Below the pieces are notes generated by a model, which saw only the letters and a list, made by a program, of their open reading frames with translations, ran no database searches and was not told where the DNA came from. The translations under genes and the position numbers were made by a program. This document shows, in pieces, positions 41,882 to 48,677 of a stretch of DNA of 64,000 bases (the stretch's first letter is position 1; every line of letters starts with the position of its first letter). This DNA is from Nocardiopsis listeri NBRC 13360 (GTDB taxonomy: Bacteria; Actinomycetota; Actinomycetes; Streptosporangiales; Streptosporangiaceae): positions 1 through 64,000 of the forward strand of contig NZ_BCSH01000037.1 of assembly GCF_001570765.1 (NCBI RefSeq), written 5' to 3'.

Positions 41882-42051
41882 CCGTCCACAGGGCCGTCCA
41901 CAAGTTATCCACAGGCTGTCTCCCCAGCCTGTGGATAACCCGGGGTGATCGGTCGCGCAGAAGGGTCGAAGAGCCCTTTGAAACGGCCTGTTCTCCGCTG
42001 TGACAAGGGAAAACGGTGTTCCTGTGGAAACTGTGCACAGCCTGTGGACAA
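41882..42051. promoter_or_regulatory. Cluster of DnaA boxes in convergent gap
   Basis: The 211-bp gap between convergent dnaN-like and DUF2786 genes holds CCGTCCACA (41882-41890 and 41894-41902), TTATCCACA (41905-41913, 9/9), TGTGGATAA (41930-41938, 9/9 minus strand), TGTGGAAAC (42023-42031, 7/9) and TGTGGACAA (42043-42051, 9/9 to the actinobacterial TTGTCCACA form). The two perfect TTATCCACA boxes form the arms TTATCCACAGGCT/AGCCTGTGGATAA (41905-41917, 41926-41938), a 13-bp inverted repeat. It has no promoter to serve here, so it may titrate DnaA or act as a replication-related locus. Confidence 0.7.
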
Positions 42052-42065
42052 CTCCGCGTGAGTGG

Positions 42066-42902
42066 CTATTCGCCTTCGGCCAGAGTGGACGTTCCGCCAC
42101 TGGTCACCGGGGTGTCCAGGCCCAGTTCGGCCTGGCGTCCGCGGCGGTATCCGGCCCGGTACCCGGCGGCGCTGTGGGTGCGCTCGGGGCGGTGTTTACG
42201 CAACTGTGGGAACTGCTTTTGGAACTCTTCGTTCACCCGATGCACATCTTCGCGCAGGACCAGTGCCGCCCCACGGGCGGAACCGCTTTCGTCACCGTCG
42301 GTAACGCCATCGGAGTCGGTTTCGGACGCGGCCATTCTCTGCAATCGGGCGCGGAACTCTCGAATGCGTTCGGCCACCGCCTGCCCGTAGGCACGGACGA
42401 AGGAACGGTAGTAGCGTTTACGCTCCGTCTCCAAGGCCGACCGTGTGTAGTTGCGCAGTTCTCGAATGTCGGTGATGTGCGCCGAACTCATGAACCGGGC
42501 GGAGGCCTCCATCTGCATGGAGATCGAAGGCAACAACATCCGCAGCGCGTCCAGCGCGCTGGCGGTACCCACCAGGATGATGACGCGCTCGGTGTTCTCC
42601 GAGTTGTTCCCCCGGACCGCGGACTGGCACCCGTAGGCGGCGGCGATGTCGGCGAGAGCGCGCACCCGGGACTTGCCGTGACCGCCCGCCCCCGAAACGG
42701 CGTAGTCCATGCGGCTGATCGTGTCCGGTTCCTCGCCCCGCTCGGCGCGGGCCTCGGCCTCGGCGATCGCGTGGCGGGTCATCAGCTCGGCGGCCTTGGC
42801 GGTGAACGCCTGGCTCTCGGCATCGGTGACCGCGGGGTCCTCCGCCATGCGAAGGAGCCCGCGGACCCGCTCGACCATCTTCTGACGGGCAGCTTCAGTC
42901 AT
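42066..42902 (-). CDS. DUF2786 family protein
   Basis: A 278-residue protein with the N-terminal DUF2786 domain (about 1-45; RVRGLLRMAEDPAVTDAESQ, AFTAKAAELMTRHAIAEAEA). A middle domain (about 70-200) includes ADIAAAYGCQSAVRGNNSEN and ALRMLLPSISMQMEASARFM. A basic C-terminal region contains RSALETERKRYYRSFVRAYG and ends in a Ser/Thr-rich tail. DUF2786 proteins are widespread in actinobacteria and phages and have no firmly known function. It is convergent with the second dnaN across the DnaA-box cluster, which may or may not matter. There is no signal peptide or membrane helix. Confidence 0.85.
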   Translation of the reverse strand: MTEAARQKMVERVRGLLRMAEDPAVTDAESQAFTAKAAELMTRHAIAEAEARAERGEEPDTISRMDYAVSGAGGHGKSRVRALADIAAAYGCQSAVRGNNSENTERVIILVGTASALDALRMLLPSISMQMEASARFMSSAHITDIRELRNYTRSALETERKRYYRSFVRAYGQAVAERIREFRARLQRMAASETDSDGVTDGDESGSARGAALVLREDVHRVNEEFQKQFPQLRKHRPERTHSAAGYRAGYRRGRQAELGLDTPVTSGGTSTLAEGE

Positions 42903-43082
42903 CGGCGCCGGTTGTCTCCCCTAGGTGAGTGTCTTGTTCCGCCCCGGGCGGAAACAACGAGCCTAAGCCCTCTTGTTCCCCGCCACCGTCAGGGCGGCCT
43001 GGAAGACCGCTCACACACCTGTCCGAATCATGCCCGTCCCGTGCGGGGTGGCCGAGGTGATCGACCACCCGTCGGAGACCGC

Positions 43083-43520
43083 TCAGTTCTTGTTGCCCGC
43101 GACCGCGGCGACGACGCCGATGATCAGCCACAGGACCAGGCCCACACCCAGACCGGCGAAGAGACCACCGAACAGTCCGCTGAAGATGGCGAAGCTGCCG
43201 ATGACGGACCCGATGTAGCTGATGATGGCGGTGGCGCCACCGGCGAACACGGCCGGCGCGGCCGCGTAGCGGAACGGGTAGTTGGCGGCCCAACGGCGAC
43301 CCCGACGGTCGCTCTTCTTGCTGATCACACCGCCGATTCCGCCGATCAGCGCGAAGAAGAAGATGCCGGTCGTGACCGCGCCGGGGATCCCGGCCAGGCC
43401 GAAGTTCATCAGGAAGGAGAGGGCGCCGGCCACGGAGCCGCCCACGACCGAGGCCCCCCACGGCCAGATCATCGTCGCCGAGGCGACGGGAGTGAATGCG
43501 TTACCGCGCTCCAGCGTCAT
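43083..43520 (-). CDS. Glycine-rich membrane protein, unknown
   Basis: A 145-residue protein with four predicted membrane helices (GASVVGGSVAGALSFLMNFG, GAVTTGIFFFALIGGIGGVI, a helix around ATAIISYIGSVIGSFAIF, and GLGVGLVLWLIIGVVAAVAG) separated by short basic loops (SKKSDRRGRRWAAN). It is rich in Gly and Ala. A GTG two codons before the ATG is an alternative start. I recognise no family. It lies between DUF2786 and a Nudix hydrolase, both on the same strand, without overlap, so no operon is evident. Confidence 0.6.
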   Translation of the reverse strand: MTLERGNAFTPVASATMIWPWGASVVGGSVAGALSFLMNFGLAGIPGAVTTGIFFFALIGGIGGVISKKSDRRGRRWAANYPFRYAAAPAVFAGGATAIISYIGSVIGSFAIFSGLFGGLFAGLGVGLVLWLIIGVVAAVAGNKN

Positions 43521-43719
43521 GTTCACAGCTCCAGTCGAGTTCGCGTGGCCTCCGCTCGCCGCGGGACCCTCCACCACCAGGATGGTGGGTCGGGGCGTCC
43601 CACGCATCAGGGCTCGTCCCTGACTTACCCCGGAGGTGGGGCCCCGGCACCTGGCGCGCCGGGAAAAGACGGCTCGAAGCCCCGAACCAGTGCACGGGGC
43701 GCCTCTCCTCCAAGAACGA

Positions 43720-44244
43720 TCAAACGTCCACGGAAGTGCCCGAAGCACCCGGATTCGGTGGATGATCGTCGTAGGCGCCCTCCATGTCGGCCCGCAGACC
43801 TGGCCAGGCCGTGCGGAACGCCGGGAGCAGGGGGAGTGACTCCGTGGAGGTCACCGGAACCCACCGGATCTCCTCACTCTCCGAATTGCCGGGGCGGAAC
43901 GGAGCCAGGGCGGGGACCCGCAGCAGGAAGGTGTCGTAGCGCCACACCGACAGGTCGTGTTCGTGTCGGGCCAGTACCGTGTAGTCGGCGAGATCGCCCG
44001 CGACCTCCTCTCGGAACTCGCGTACGGCCGCCTCCAGCGGAGTCTCGTCCCGATTACGCGCACCTCCCGGGATGCCCCAGGTTCCGCCCATGTGTGTCCA
44101 CCCCGCACGGTGCTGGAGCAGCACGTGGCCGGAACCGGCCGCGTCGGTGGCGTACAACAACAGCCCGGCGGCGCCGTACAGTCCCCACCTTCGGGAGCCG
44201 TCGGGCAGTTTCACCCAGCCGTTTCCGTCGCCCTCCTGCATCAA
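43720..44244 (-). CDS. Nudix hydrolase
   Basis: A 174-residue Nudix protein. The Nudix box GGARNRDETPLEAAVREFRE, EVAGD (about 60-84; pattern G-x5-E-x7-REUxEExGU) is intact. GLYGAAGLLLYATDAAGSGH and VLLQHRAGWTHMGGTWGIPG are the preceding strands. It hydrolyses nucleoside diphosphates linked to another moiety; the substrate cannot be read from sequence. The start MMQEGDGNGW is one of two adjacent Met codons. It is divergent from the membrane protein at 44345. Confidence 0.92.
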   Translation of the reverse strand: MMQEGDGNGWVKLPDGSRRWGLYGAAGLLLYATDAAGSGHVLLQHRAGWTHMGGTWGIPGGARNRDETPLEAAVREFREEVAGDLADYTVLARHEHDLSVWRYDTFLLRVPALAPFRPGNSESEEIRWVPVTSTESLPLLPAFRTAWPGLRADMEGAYDDHPPNPGASGTSVDV

Positions 44245-44344
44245 GCCCTCCGATCAGCCCGGTCGCTTCAGGTGCGTGGTCGCCCATCGCACCCTGTGGA
44301 CAGCGGGAGCCCGATTCGGCGGATCCCGCTAACCTCTTGAACCT

Positions 44345-45631
44345 ATGGCCCCCTCGACGTCTTCCGCAGCCCTCCTGCCGGTTTACGCTCTCGACCTGGT
44401 GCGCCGCCACTGGGCTCCTCTGCTGTGCGTCTACACCGGCGGAATGCTGCTGCACAGCTGGCTCATGCGCGGATTGGTGGGTCTCACCGACGCGAACCCC
44501 ACCCTCTCCCTGACCGGCCTCGGACTCACCCTGCTGATCACCCTGGTGACCTTCGTGGTGATGTTCCAGCTCCTACGCCCGGGGCTCCCCATGGTGGACA
44601 GGGAGCTGCACTCCGAGGTCGTCCGACGTGGGAAACGCACCGGCTTCGCCGAACGGGAACGTCGGGTCGTGGACGGGGTCGCCCTCGCGATCATGCCGTT
44701 CCTGGTCTTCTACGGGGCCTGGGGATTGATCAAGGAGGAGTACGACACCTACAGCATCGGTCTGCTCAACACCGGCGGCGTCGAGGCCTTCGCGACCCCG
44801 ACCGAATTGGGCTGGTTCGGTCCGCCCTTGGTGGTGGCGGTCGTGGCCTGGCTGCTGCGGCGCGTGTGCGGATACTTCTACGAGTCGGGGCGCAATCCGG
44901 TCCTGGGCGTCCTCACGGCGCTGTTCGAGGGCGTCTGGATGTTCCTGGCCCTGTTCTCCGTCGGGGTCTTCATCGGTTTTTCCCATGAGTGGGTCGGCAA
45001 CCGGGCCGCCTGGGTCGGGGTGGAGACCACGCTCAAGGACGCCATCGACGGTTTCGGGATCAAGCTGAACGTGCCCGAGCTCTCCGCCGGGATCGTCGCG
45101 GCGATCACCGCCGTGTGGACATCGGTCAAGGAGGGCTTCCTCGGCCCGATGCTGTGGCTGACCATCACAGCGGTGGTCTATCGGGCCCAGATCGACGACC
45201 ACGACTCCCTCTTCGAGGAGCGCCGCGGCGGTGGCCGGGTCGGAGTGGCCGTCAACCTCGCCGCGAGGCTGGGCAAGGTGTTCGGACGGCAGGCGGACTC
45301 GGACTTCCGGGACAAGTTCACGCCCCTGCTCAACGCCGGGCGCTTCGTGCTCGGCGCGGGTCCGGTGTTCTACCTGACCTTCTGCCTGTACTTCGTCTTC
45401 CTGGACATGGCGTTCAGCCAACTGAACCGGGGACTCTTCGTCCTGCTCGGCCCGGGCGAGTTCCAGGGTGAGCTCTGGCCGTGGTTGCGGCCCATCGACT
45501 TCACCGTGGACGCCCTGCACATGTTGTTCCGCCTGTGCCTGCTGGCCGCGGCCTTCGAGATCGCGTTGCGCAAGGCGGAGGAGAACAGTGTGGGCCGGCA
45601 CCTGTGGCACCCGGCCCGACACGCCTCCTAG
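44345..45631 (+). CDS. Large membrane protein, unknown
   Basis: A 428-residue protein with about six to eight membrane helices. Clear hydrophobic segments include GLGLTLLITLVTFVVMFQL, VALAIMPFLVFYGAWGLI, PPLVVAVVAWLLRRVCGYFY, GVWMFLALFSVGVFIGFS, VFYLTFCLYFVFLDMAF and LHMLFRLCLLAAAFEIAL. A conserved-looking cytoplasmic loop (RAQIDDHDSLFEERRGGGRVG) precedes the last helices. I recognise no family. It converges on the operon of three surface-type proteins at 45654-47847 with only 22 bp between stops, and together they look like a functional group with unknown role. It is not an obvious transporter. Confidence 0.7.
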   Translation: MAPSTSSAALLPVYALDLVRRHWAPLLCVYTGGMLLHSWLMRGLVGLTDANPTLSLTGLGLTLLITLVTFVVMFQLLRPGLPMVDRELHSEVVRRGKRTGFAERERRVVDGVALAIMPFLVFYGAWGLIKEEYDTYSIGLLNTGGVEAFATPTELGWFGPPLVVAVVAWLLRRVCGYFYESGRNPVLGVLTALFEGVWMFLALFSVGVFIGFSHEWVGNRAAWVGVETTLKDAIDGFGIKLNVPELSAGIVAAITAVWTSVKEGFLGPMLWLTITAVVYRAQIDDHDSLFEERRGGGRVGVAVNLAARLGKVFGRQADSDFRDKFTPLLNAGRFVLGAGPVFYLTFCLYFVFLDMAFSQLNRGLFVLLGPGEFQGELWPWLRPIDFTVDALHMLFRLCLLAAAFEIALRKAEENSVGRHLWHPARHAS

Positions 45632-45653
45632 GAAGCCCCCTCACCGGTCGGGA

Positions 45654-46646
45654 TCACTCCAGGGGGTCGGCCTCGAAGAGCAGGGCCTGGGGCCTGGGAC
45701 GGTCGAGGTCGCCCGTGGTCGTCACGGTGACCTCGTACCCGAGTTCCTCGGCCACGTCCTCGGGAACCAGGAAGGACAGCACCAGTGTCTGCTCCTTGCC
45801 CGCCGGGATCGGGGCCGCGTCGGCGTCGGAGCAACCGCTCATGGTCACGCCCTGGTCCTCGGAGAGGTCGCGCATGGCGTACTCCGTGGTGGGTTCCCAG
45901 GTACGTCCGTCCTCGTCCATGGCGCGGAAGCGGCAGTACGCGTTCAGCAGCTCGCCCGCGTCGTCGTCCTCGGGTGTGACCTTGAAGCCGACGTCGACCA
46001 GTTCCACGCCCTTCGGTGGTGGCGTCTGCCCCTCCACGTAACCGACCAGGTAACCGAGGACCTCCCACTCGCTGCCGGCCATGGTCGCGGTCGAACCCTC
46101 GACGACCCGAGGCTCGGGGCGGACGAGACCGCGCTCGCTCACTTCCCTGGTCTCCGTCAGGTACGGCCACCCGACCATGATCGGGAACAGCACGACCAAG
46201 GCGGCCACGTAGGGCAGGTGCAGGCGCTTCCACAGGGGGAGGGCGCGGCGTGGTCGACCGGAGTAGGGCGAGGGACGGGCGTGGTGTGTCGAGCGAGAGC
46301 CCGGTGCGGTCCGGGGCGAACGTGGGTCCCGGGCCTCCGGGTTCCACGGGTGGTTCCGGGGTGGCCGTCCCCAGTGCGGTCCGGGGTGTCCTGGAGGGAC
46401 CTGGGCGCCGGTGGCCTGCCCACCCTGACCGGGATGCCCTCCGGGGCCTGGAGGCATCGGAGGGGGAGGGCTCGTGGGCGGCCCTCCGGCGGGCCGCCCC
46501 TCCCGGGGAGGTCGGCCCTGAGGCGGCCCCTGGGGCGGCCATGGGTGTCCCCCCGGTCCGACCGGGCCGTACGAGGGGTTAGGGCGCCCATACGGGGGCT
46601 GAGTGCCCGGCTGAGGACCTTGTCTGCGGGGATCATTCGGATGCAT
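45654..46646 (-). CDS. Pro-rich, single-pass surface protein
   Basis: A 330-residue protein. Residues 1 to about 140 are a Pro/Gly/Arg-rich cytoplasmic tail (PPQGRPPREGRPAGGPPTSP). One membrane helix follows (about 148-165; YVAALVVLFPIMVGWPYL). The outside domain (about 170-330) is beta-rich, with VEGSTATMAGSEWEVLGYLV and Cys residues at AYCRFRA and SGCSDAD that could pair. It resembles an Ig-like or DUF4352-type domain, but I cannot assign a family. It overlaps the upstream gene by 14 bp, so translation is coupled. The ATG is near the start of the Pro-rich tail. Confidence 0.7.
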   Translation of the reverse strand: MHPNDPRRQGPQPGTQPPYGRPNPSYGPVGPGGHPWPPQGPPQGRPPREGRPAGGPPTSPPPPMPPGPGGHPGQGGQATGAQVPPGHPGPHWGRPPRNHPWNPEARDPRSPRTAPGSRSTHHARPSPYSGRPRRALPLWKRLHLPYVAALVVLFPIMVGWPYLTETREVSERGLVRPEPRVVEGSTATMAGSEWEVLGYLVGYVEGQTPPPKGVELVDVGFKVTPEDDDAGELLNAYCRFRAMDEDGRTWEPTTEYAMRDLSEDQGVTMSGCSDADAAPIPAGKEQTLVLSFLVPEDVAEELGYEVTVTTTGDLDRPRPQALLFEADPLE

Positions 46647-47229
46647 CGATGTTCTCCCCGGCCTGGATCTGCGGCGGAAGCAGTTCCGCGGGTTCGTCGG
46701 AGGGCGAGGTGTCCGTCAGCTTCAGGTCCACTACGGCCTGGGCGCCGAGGCGGCCCTCGAACCCGGGGGCGTTCGTGACGACCAGGGAGGGCTCGTCGAT
46801 CTCCTCCTCGGGCGTCTCGAACACGAACGCGCCGTACAGGGGCAGACCGGGCGACAGGGTGGCACGGTCCATCGCGTCGGGGAACCAGCTCGGTTCGAAG
46901 TAGGTGGTGCCGTCCTTCATCCGCAGCTCGGCGGGGAAATGGACCATCGTGGTGTGCTCGGCGGTCATGCGGGCCCAGACCAGCACCCAGACGCCGTTGG
47001 CCTCGGCCGGCTCCGTGCTCTCACCGAAGTTGTCGGTGGCGCTCAGGGACGTGCTCAGCTCGACCCGGTCGATCTCCAGGGTGAAGTCGTCGGTGACGAC
47101 GGGTTCCTCGGCGGACCCGGACGTGCCGATGGGTTCGACCATCTTGTCCTTGGCCACCACGAAGTGCTGGCAGAGGGTGATGCCGGCGGCCAGGAGCAGG
47201 CAGACGACGACGGTGAGGGGCCGGTTCAT
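46633..47229 (-). CDS. Exported or membrane-anchored beta-rich protein
   Basis: A 198-residue protein with an N-terminal signal/anchor (MNRPLTVVVCLLLAAGITLC). The rest is a beta-rich, extracellular-looking domain (TDDFTLEIDRVELSTSLSAT, NGVWVLVWARMTAEHTTMVH, SLVVTNAPGFEGRLGAQAVV). The pattern suggests a DUF4352-like immunoglobulin fold, as in the neighbours, but identity is low. The stop overlaps the downstream gene and the start lies 6 bases after the 47236 stop, so the three genes form an operon. The function is unknown. Confidence 0.7.
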   Translation of the reverse strand: MNRPLTVVVCLLLAAGITLCQHFVVAKDKMVEPIGTSGSAEEPVVTDDFTLEIDRVELSTSLSATDNFGESTEPAEANGVWVLVWARMTAEHTTMVHFPAELRMKDGTTYFEPSWFPDAMDRATLSPGLPLYGAFVFETPEEEIDEPSLVVTNAPGFEGRLGAQAVVDLKLTDTSPSDEPAELLPPQIQAGENIDASE

Positions 47230-47235
47230 CTTCGT

Positions 47236-47847
47236 TCAGCCCCCGCCCAGGGGGAGCGAGACCGCGCCCGCCACATCGTTGGTGCCGACCCACAGGGTCC
47301 CCGTGCCACCGGTGGTCTGGAGCTCCTCGATCTCGTGCAGCGCCAAACCCAGGCTCTCCACGTCGTCGACGTCGAGGTTCCGGGGGAGTTCCCAGGACAG
47401 GATGGCCGACTCCTCCACCGAGTGCGGCTGTAGGTGCGACACGTAACCCGTCGGCTGACGCTCGTAGTCGATCTCCGGCCCCTTCACGCTCTGCCCGCCG
47501 GGTTCCGCGTGCACCACCAGGGCGCCGCCGACGTTGCCCATCGGAACGGGTCGTTCGGAGCCGCGCAGCTCGATGTCGGCCTTGACCTGGAGGTAGGTAC
47601 CGAGGTCGTCGGTGTGGACACGCGCCTCGTGCGGGGTCACGGTGATGAGGTCGTTCTTCAGCTCGGTACCCGGCTCGGCCGGGTCGGCCATCGGGTCGTG
47701 GGTGTCGAGCCCACCGAACGCGGCCACACCGAGGAGACCGACCGCGCAGGCCGCGCCGGTCAGGGAGAACAGGGCGAACCTCGCGAAGGGGTTCGCGGGT
47801 AGGGGGGAGCGCCGTGGTTCCTCCGCGGCGCTGAGATGGTGCACCAC
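47236..47847 (-). CDS. Exported or membrane-anchored beta-rich protein
   Basis: A 203-residue protein, first in a three-gene operon. A cytoplasmic lead of about 25 residues precedes one membrane helix (about 26-46; FALFSLTGAACAVGLLGVAA). The extracellular part is beta-rich (DLITVTPHEARVHTDDLGTY, LQVKADIELRGSERPVPMGN, ESAILSWELPRNLDVDDVES). It follows the same layout as the other two proteins of the operon, so an ancient duplication of a secreted beta-sandwich is plausible. No family is recognised. The upstream gap to 48413 is long and holds hairpins. Confidence 0.7.
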   Translation of the reverse strand: MVHHLSAAEEPRRSPLPANPFARFALFSLTGAACAVGLLGVAAFGGLDTHDPMADPAEPGTELKNDLITVTPHEARVHTDDLGTYLQVKADIELRGSERPVPMGNVGGALVVHAEPGGQSVKGPEIDYERQPTGYVSHLQPHSVEESAILSWELPRNLDVDDVESLGLALHEIEELQTTGGTGTLWVGTNDVAGAVSLPLGGG

Positions 47848-48412
47848 GAGGCGAAAGTCTAGAGGTAATGGGTCGTGGGCACCTCAAAACGTCCGGAACC
47901 GGTCGAACAAGGTCGCGAATTCTCGCAGGTCCTGGCGATTTTCGGTGTCGTTCGAGGGTGAAGGTCCGGTCGGGCGGTTCGAGGGGCGCTCGGGTCGGGA
48001 AACGGGGCGGGTTATCGAGGGTGAAACCATAATTACCCGGAGTGAATAAATGGCTACGCATGGTGTGGATTCGGTTCGGGGGTTGAACCCGTTAATGCCA
48101 GAGGTCAACAATGGGTGTCCGCGGAACGACCTTGGGTTTTTTCCTCCGAACTGAAAGCGGTTTGTAAGCGTCTCGGAAGAGGATCTCCCTAGTGTGAAAA
48201 TCGATCGCTGAGACCGGTGCCCGCGAGAGGACGGCTCGTGGGAGGCCCGCTGGTCCAGCGACGAATCGGACACGAGCCATCCGTGGTAGCCCCCAGGCGG
48301 AGGGCACCACGGATGGCGTTTCCGCCGGAGGGCGGTGAGTCCCATCATGCTTCGAAGACGACGTAGGGCCACATTGCGGCTCTACACGAGTGCGGTCAGA
48401 AGAGGAGTTCGA
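47848..48412. other. Long leader region with hairpin
   Basis: A 565-bp region between divergently oriented genes. It is comparatively AT-rich around 48010-48190 and holds the 12-bp stem at 48276-48317. I see no gene of its own; an in-frame ATG at 48347 would extend the 48413 peptide. Confidence 0.5.
48276..48317 (+). promoter_or_regulatory. Hairpin upstream of peptide gene
   Basis: GCCATCCGTGGT and ACCACGGATGGC form a 12-bp perfect stem with an 18-nt loop, followed by GTTTCCGCC rather than a clean U-tract. It could be an attenuator, an RNA switch arm or a terminator of a leader transcript. Confidence 0.5.
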
Positions 48413-48565
48413 GTGCCGAAGATGCTGACGCTGGACGAGCGGTTCGAGGCGATCGTGGCGGGTGTGGCGCCCGAGGCCAAGATGCGTCCCATGGAGGAGC
48501 CCATCCCGAAGGAAGCGACTCCCAACGAAGCCGAAGAGGAGAAGGAGGAGAAGGAGGACAAGTAG
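48413..48565 (+). CDS. 50-residue charged peptide before SARP gene
   Basis: The GTG start has GAGGAG 7 bases upstream. The peptide reads VPKMLTLDERFEAIVAGVAP, then EAKMRPMEEPIPKEA and a long Glu/Lys tail (EAEEEKEEKEDK). The first 25 residues form an amphipathic helix and the rest is disordered. There is no signal peptide or Cys. Codon use is G/C-biased and consistent with coding. It lies 112 bp upstream of the SARP-NB-ARC-TPR gene on the same strand, with a 9-bp hairpin between them. A peptide sensed by the TPR domain, or a precursor peptide, is conceivable, but there is no direct support for that. Confidence 0.5.
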   Translation: MPKMLTLDERFEAIVAGVAPEAKMRPMEEPIPKEATPNEAEEEKEEKEDK

Positions 48566-48589
48566 TCCTCCCCTCCGGGGCCGTACGTT

Positions 48590-48618
48590 CCGAGTACCGA
48601 CTGGAGGGGGGTACTCGG
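48590..48618 (+). terminator. Hairpin between peptide gene and SARP gene
   Basis: CCGAGTACC and GGTACTCGG form a 9-bp perfect stem with an 11-nt loop, 25 bp after the peptide stop. There is no U-tract after it, so it may be an attenuator, a partial terminator or a protein-binding palindrome. Confidence 0.5.
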
Positions 48619-48677
48619 AGCGAACGGTCTCCCCATATTCCTATTCCACGAGTGGCGGCTTGCTAGGGTTGCTACTT

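Noticed and set aside
42000-44513. 837-residue plus-strand frame over DUF2786 and Nudix genes
   Set aside because: Antisense shadow; it would also cover the DnaA-box cluster, and the Nudix box on the other strand is intact.
48335-48412. N-terminal extension of the 48413 peptide from an upstream ATG
   Set aside because: The added Arg-rich stretch has no good ribosome binding site, whereas GTG 48413 has GAGGAG 7 bases upstream.
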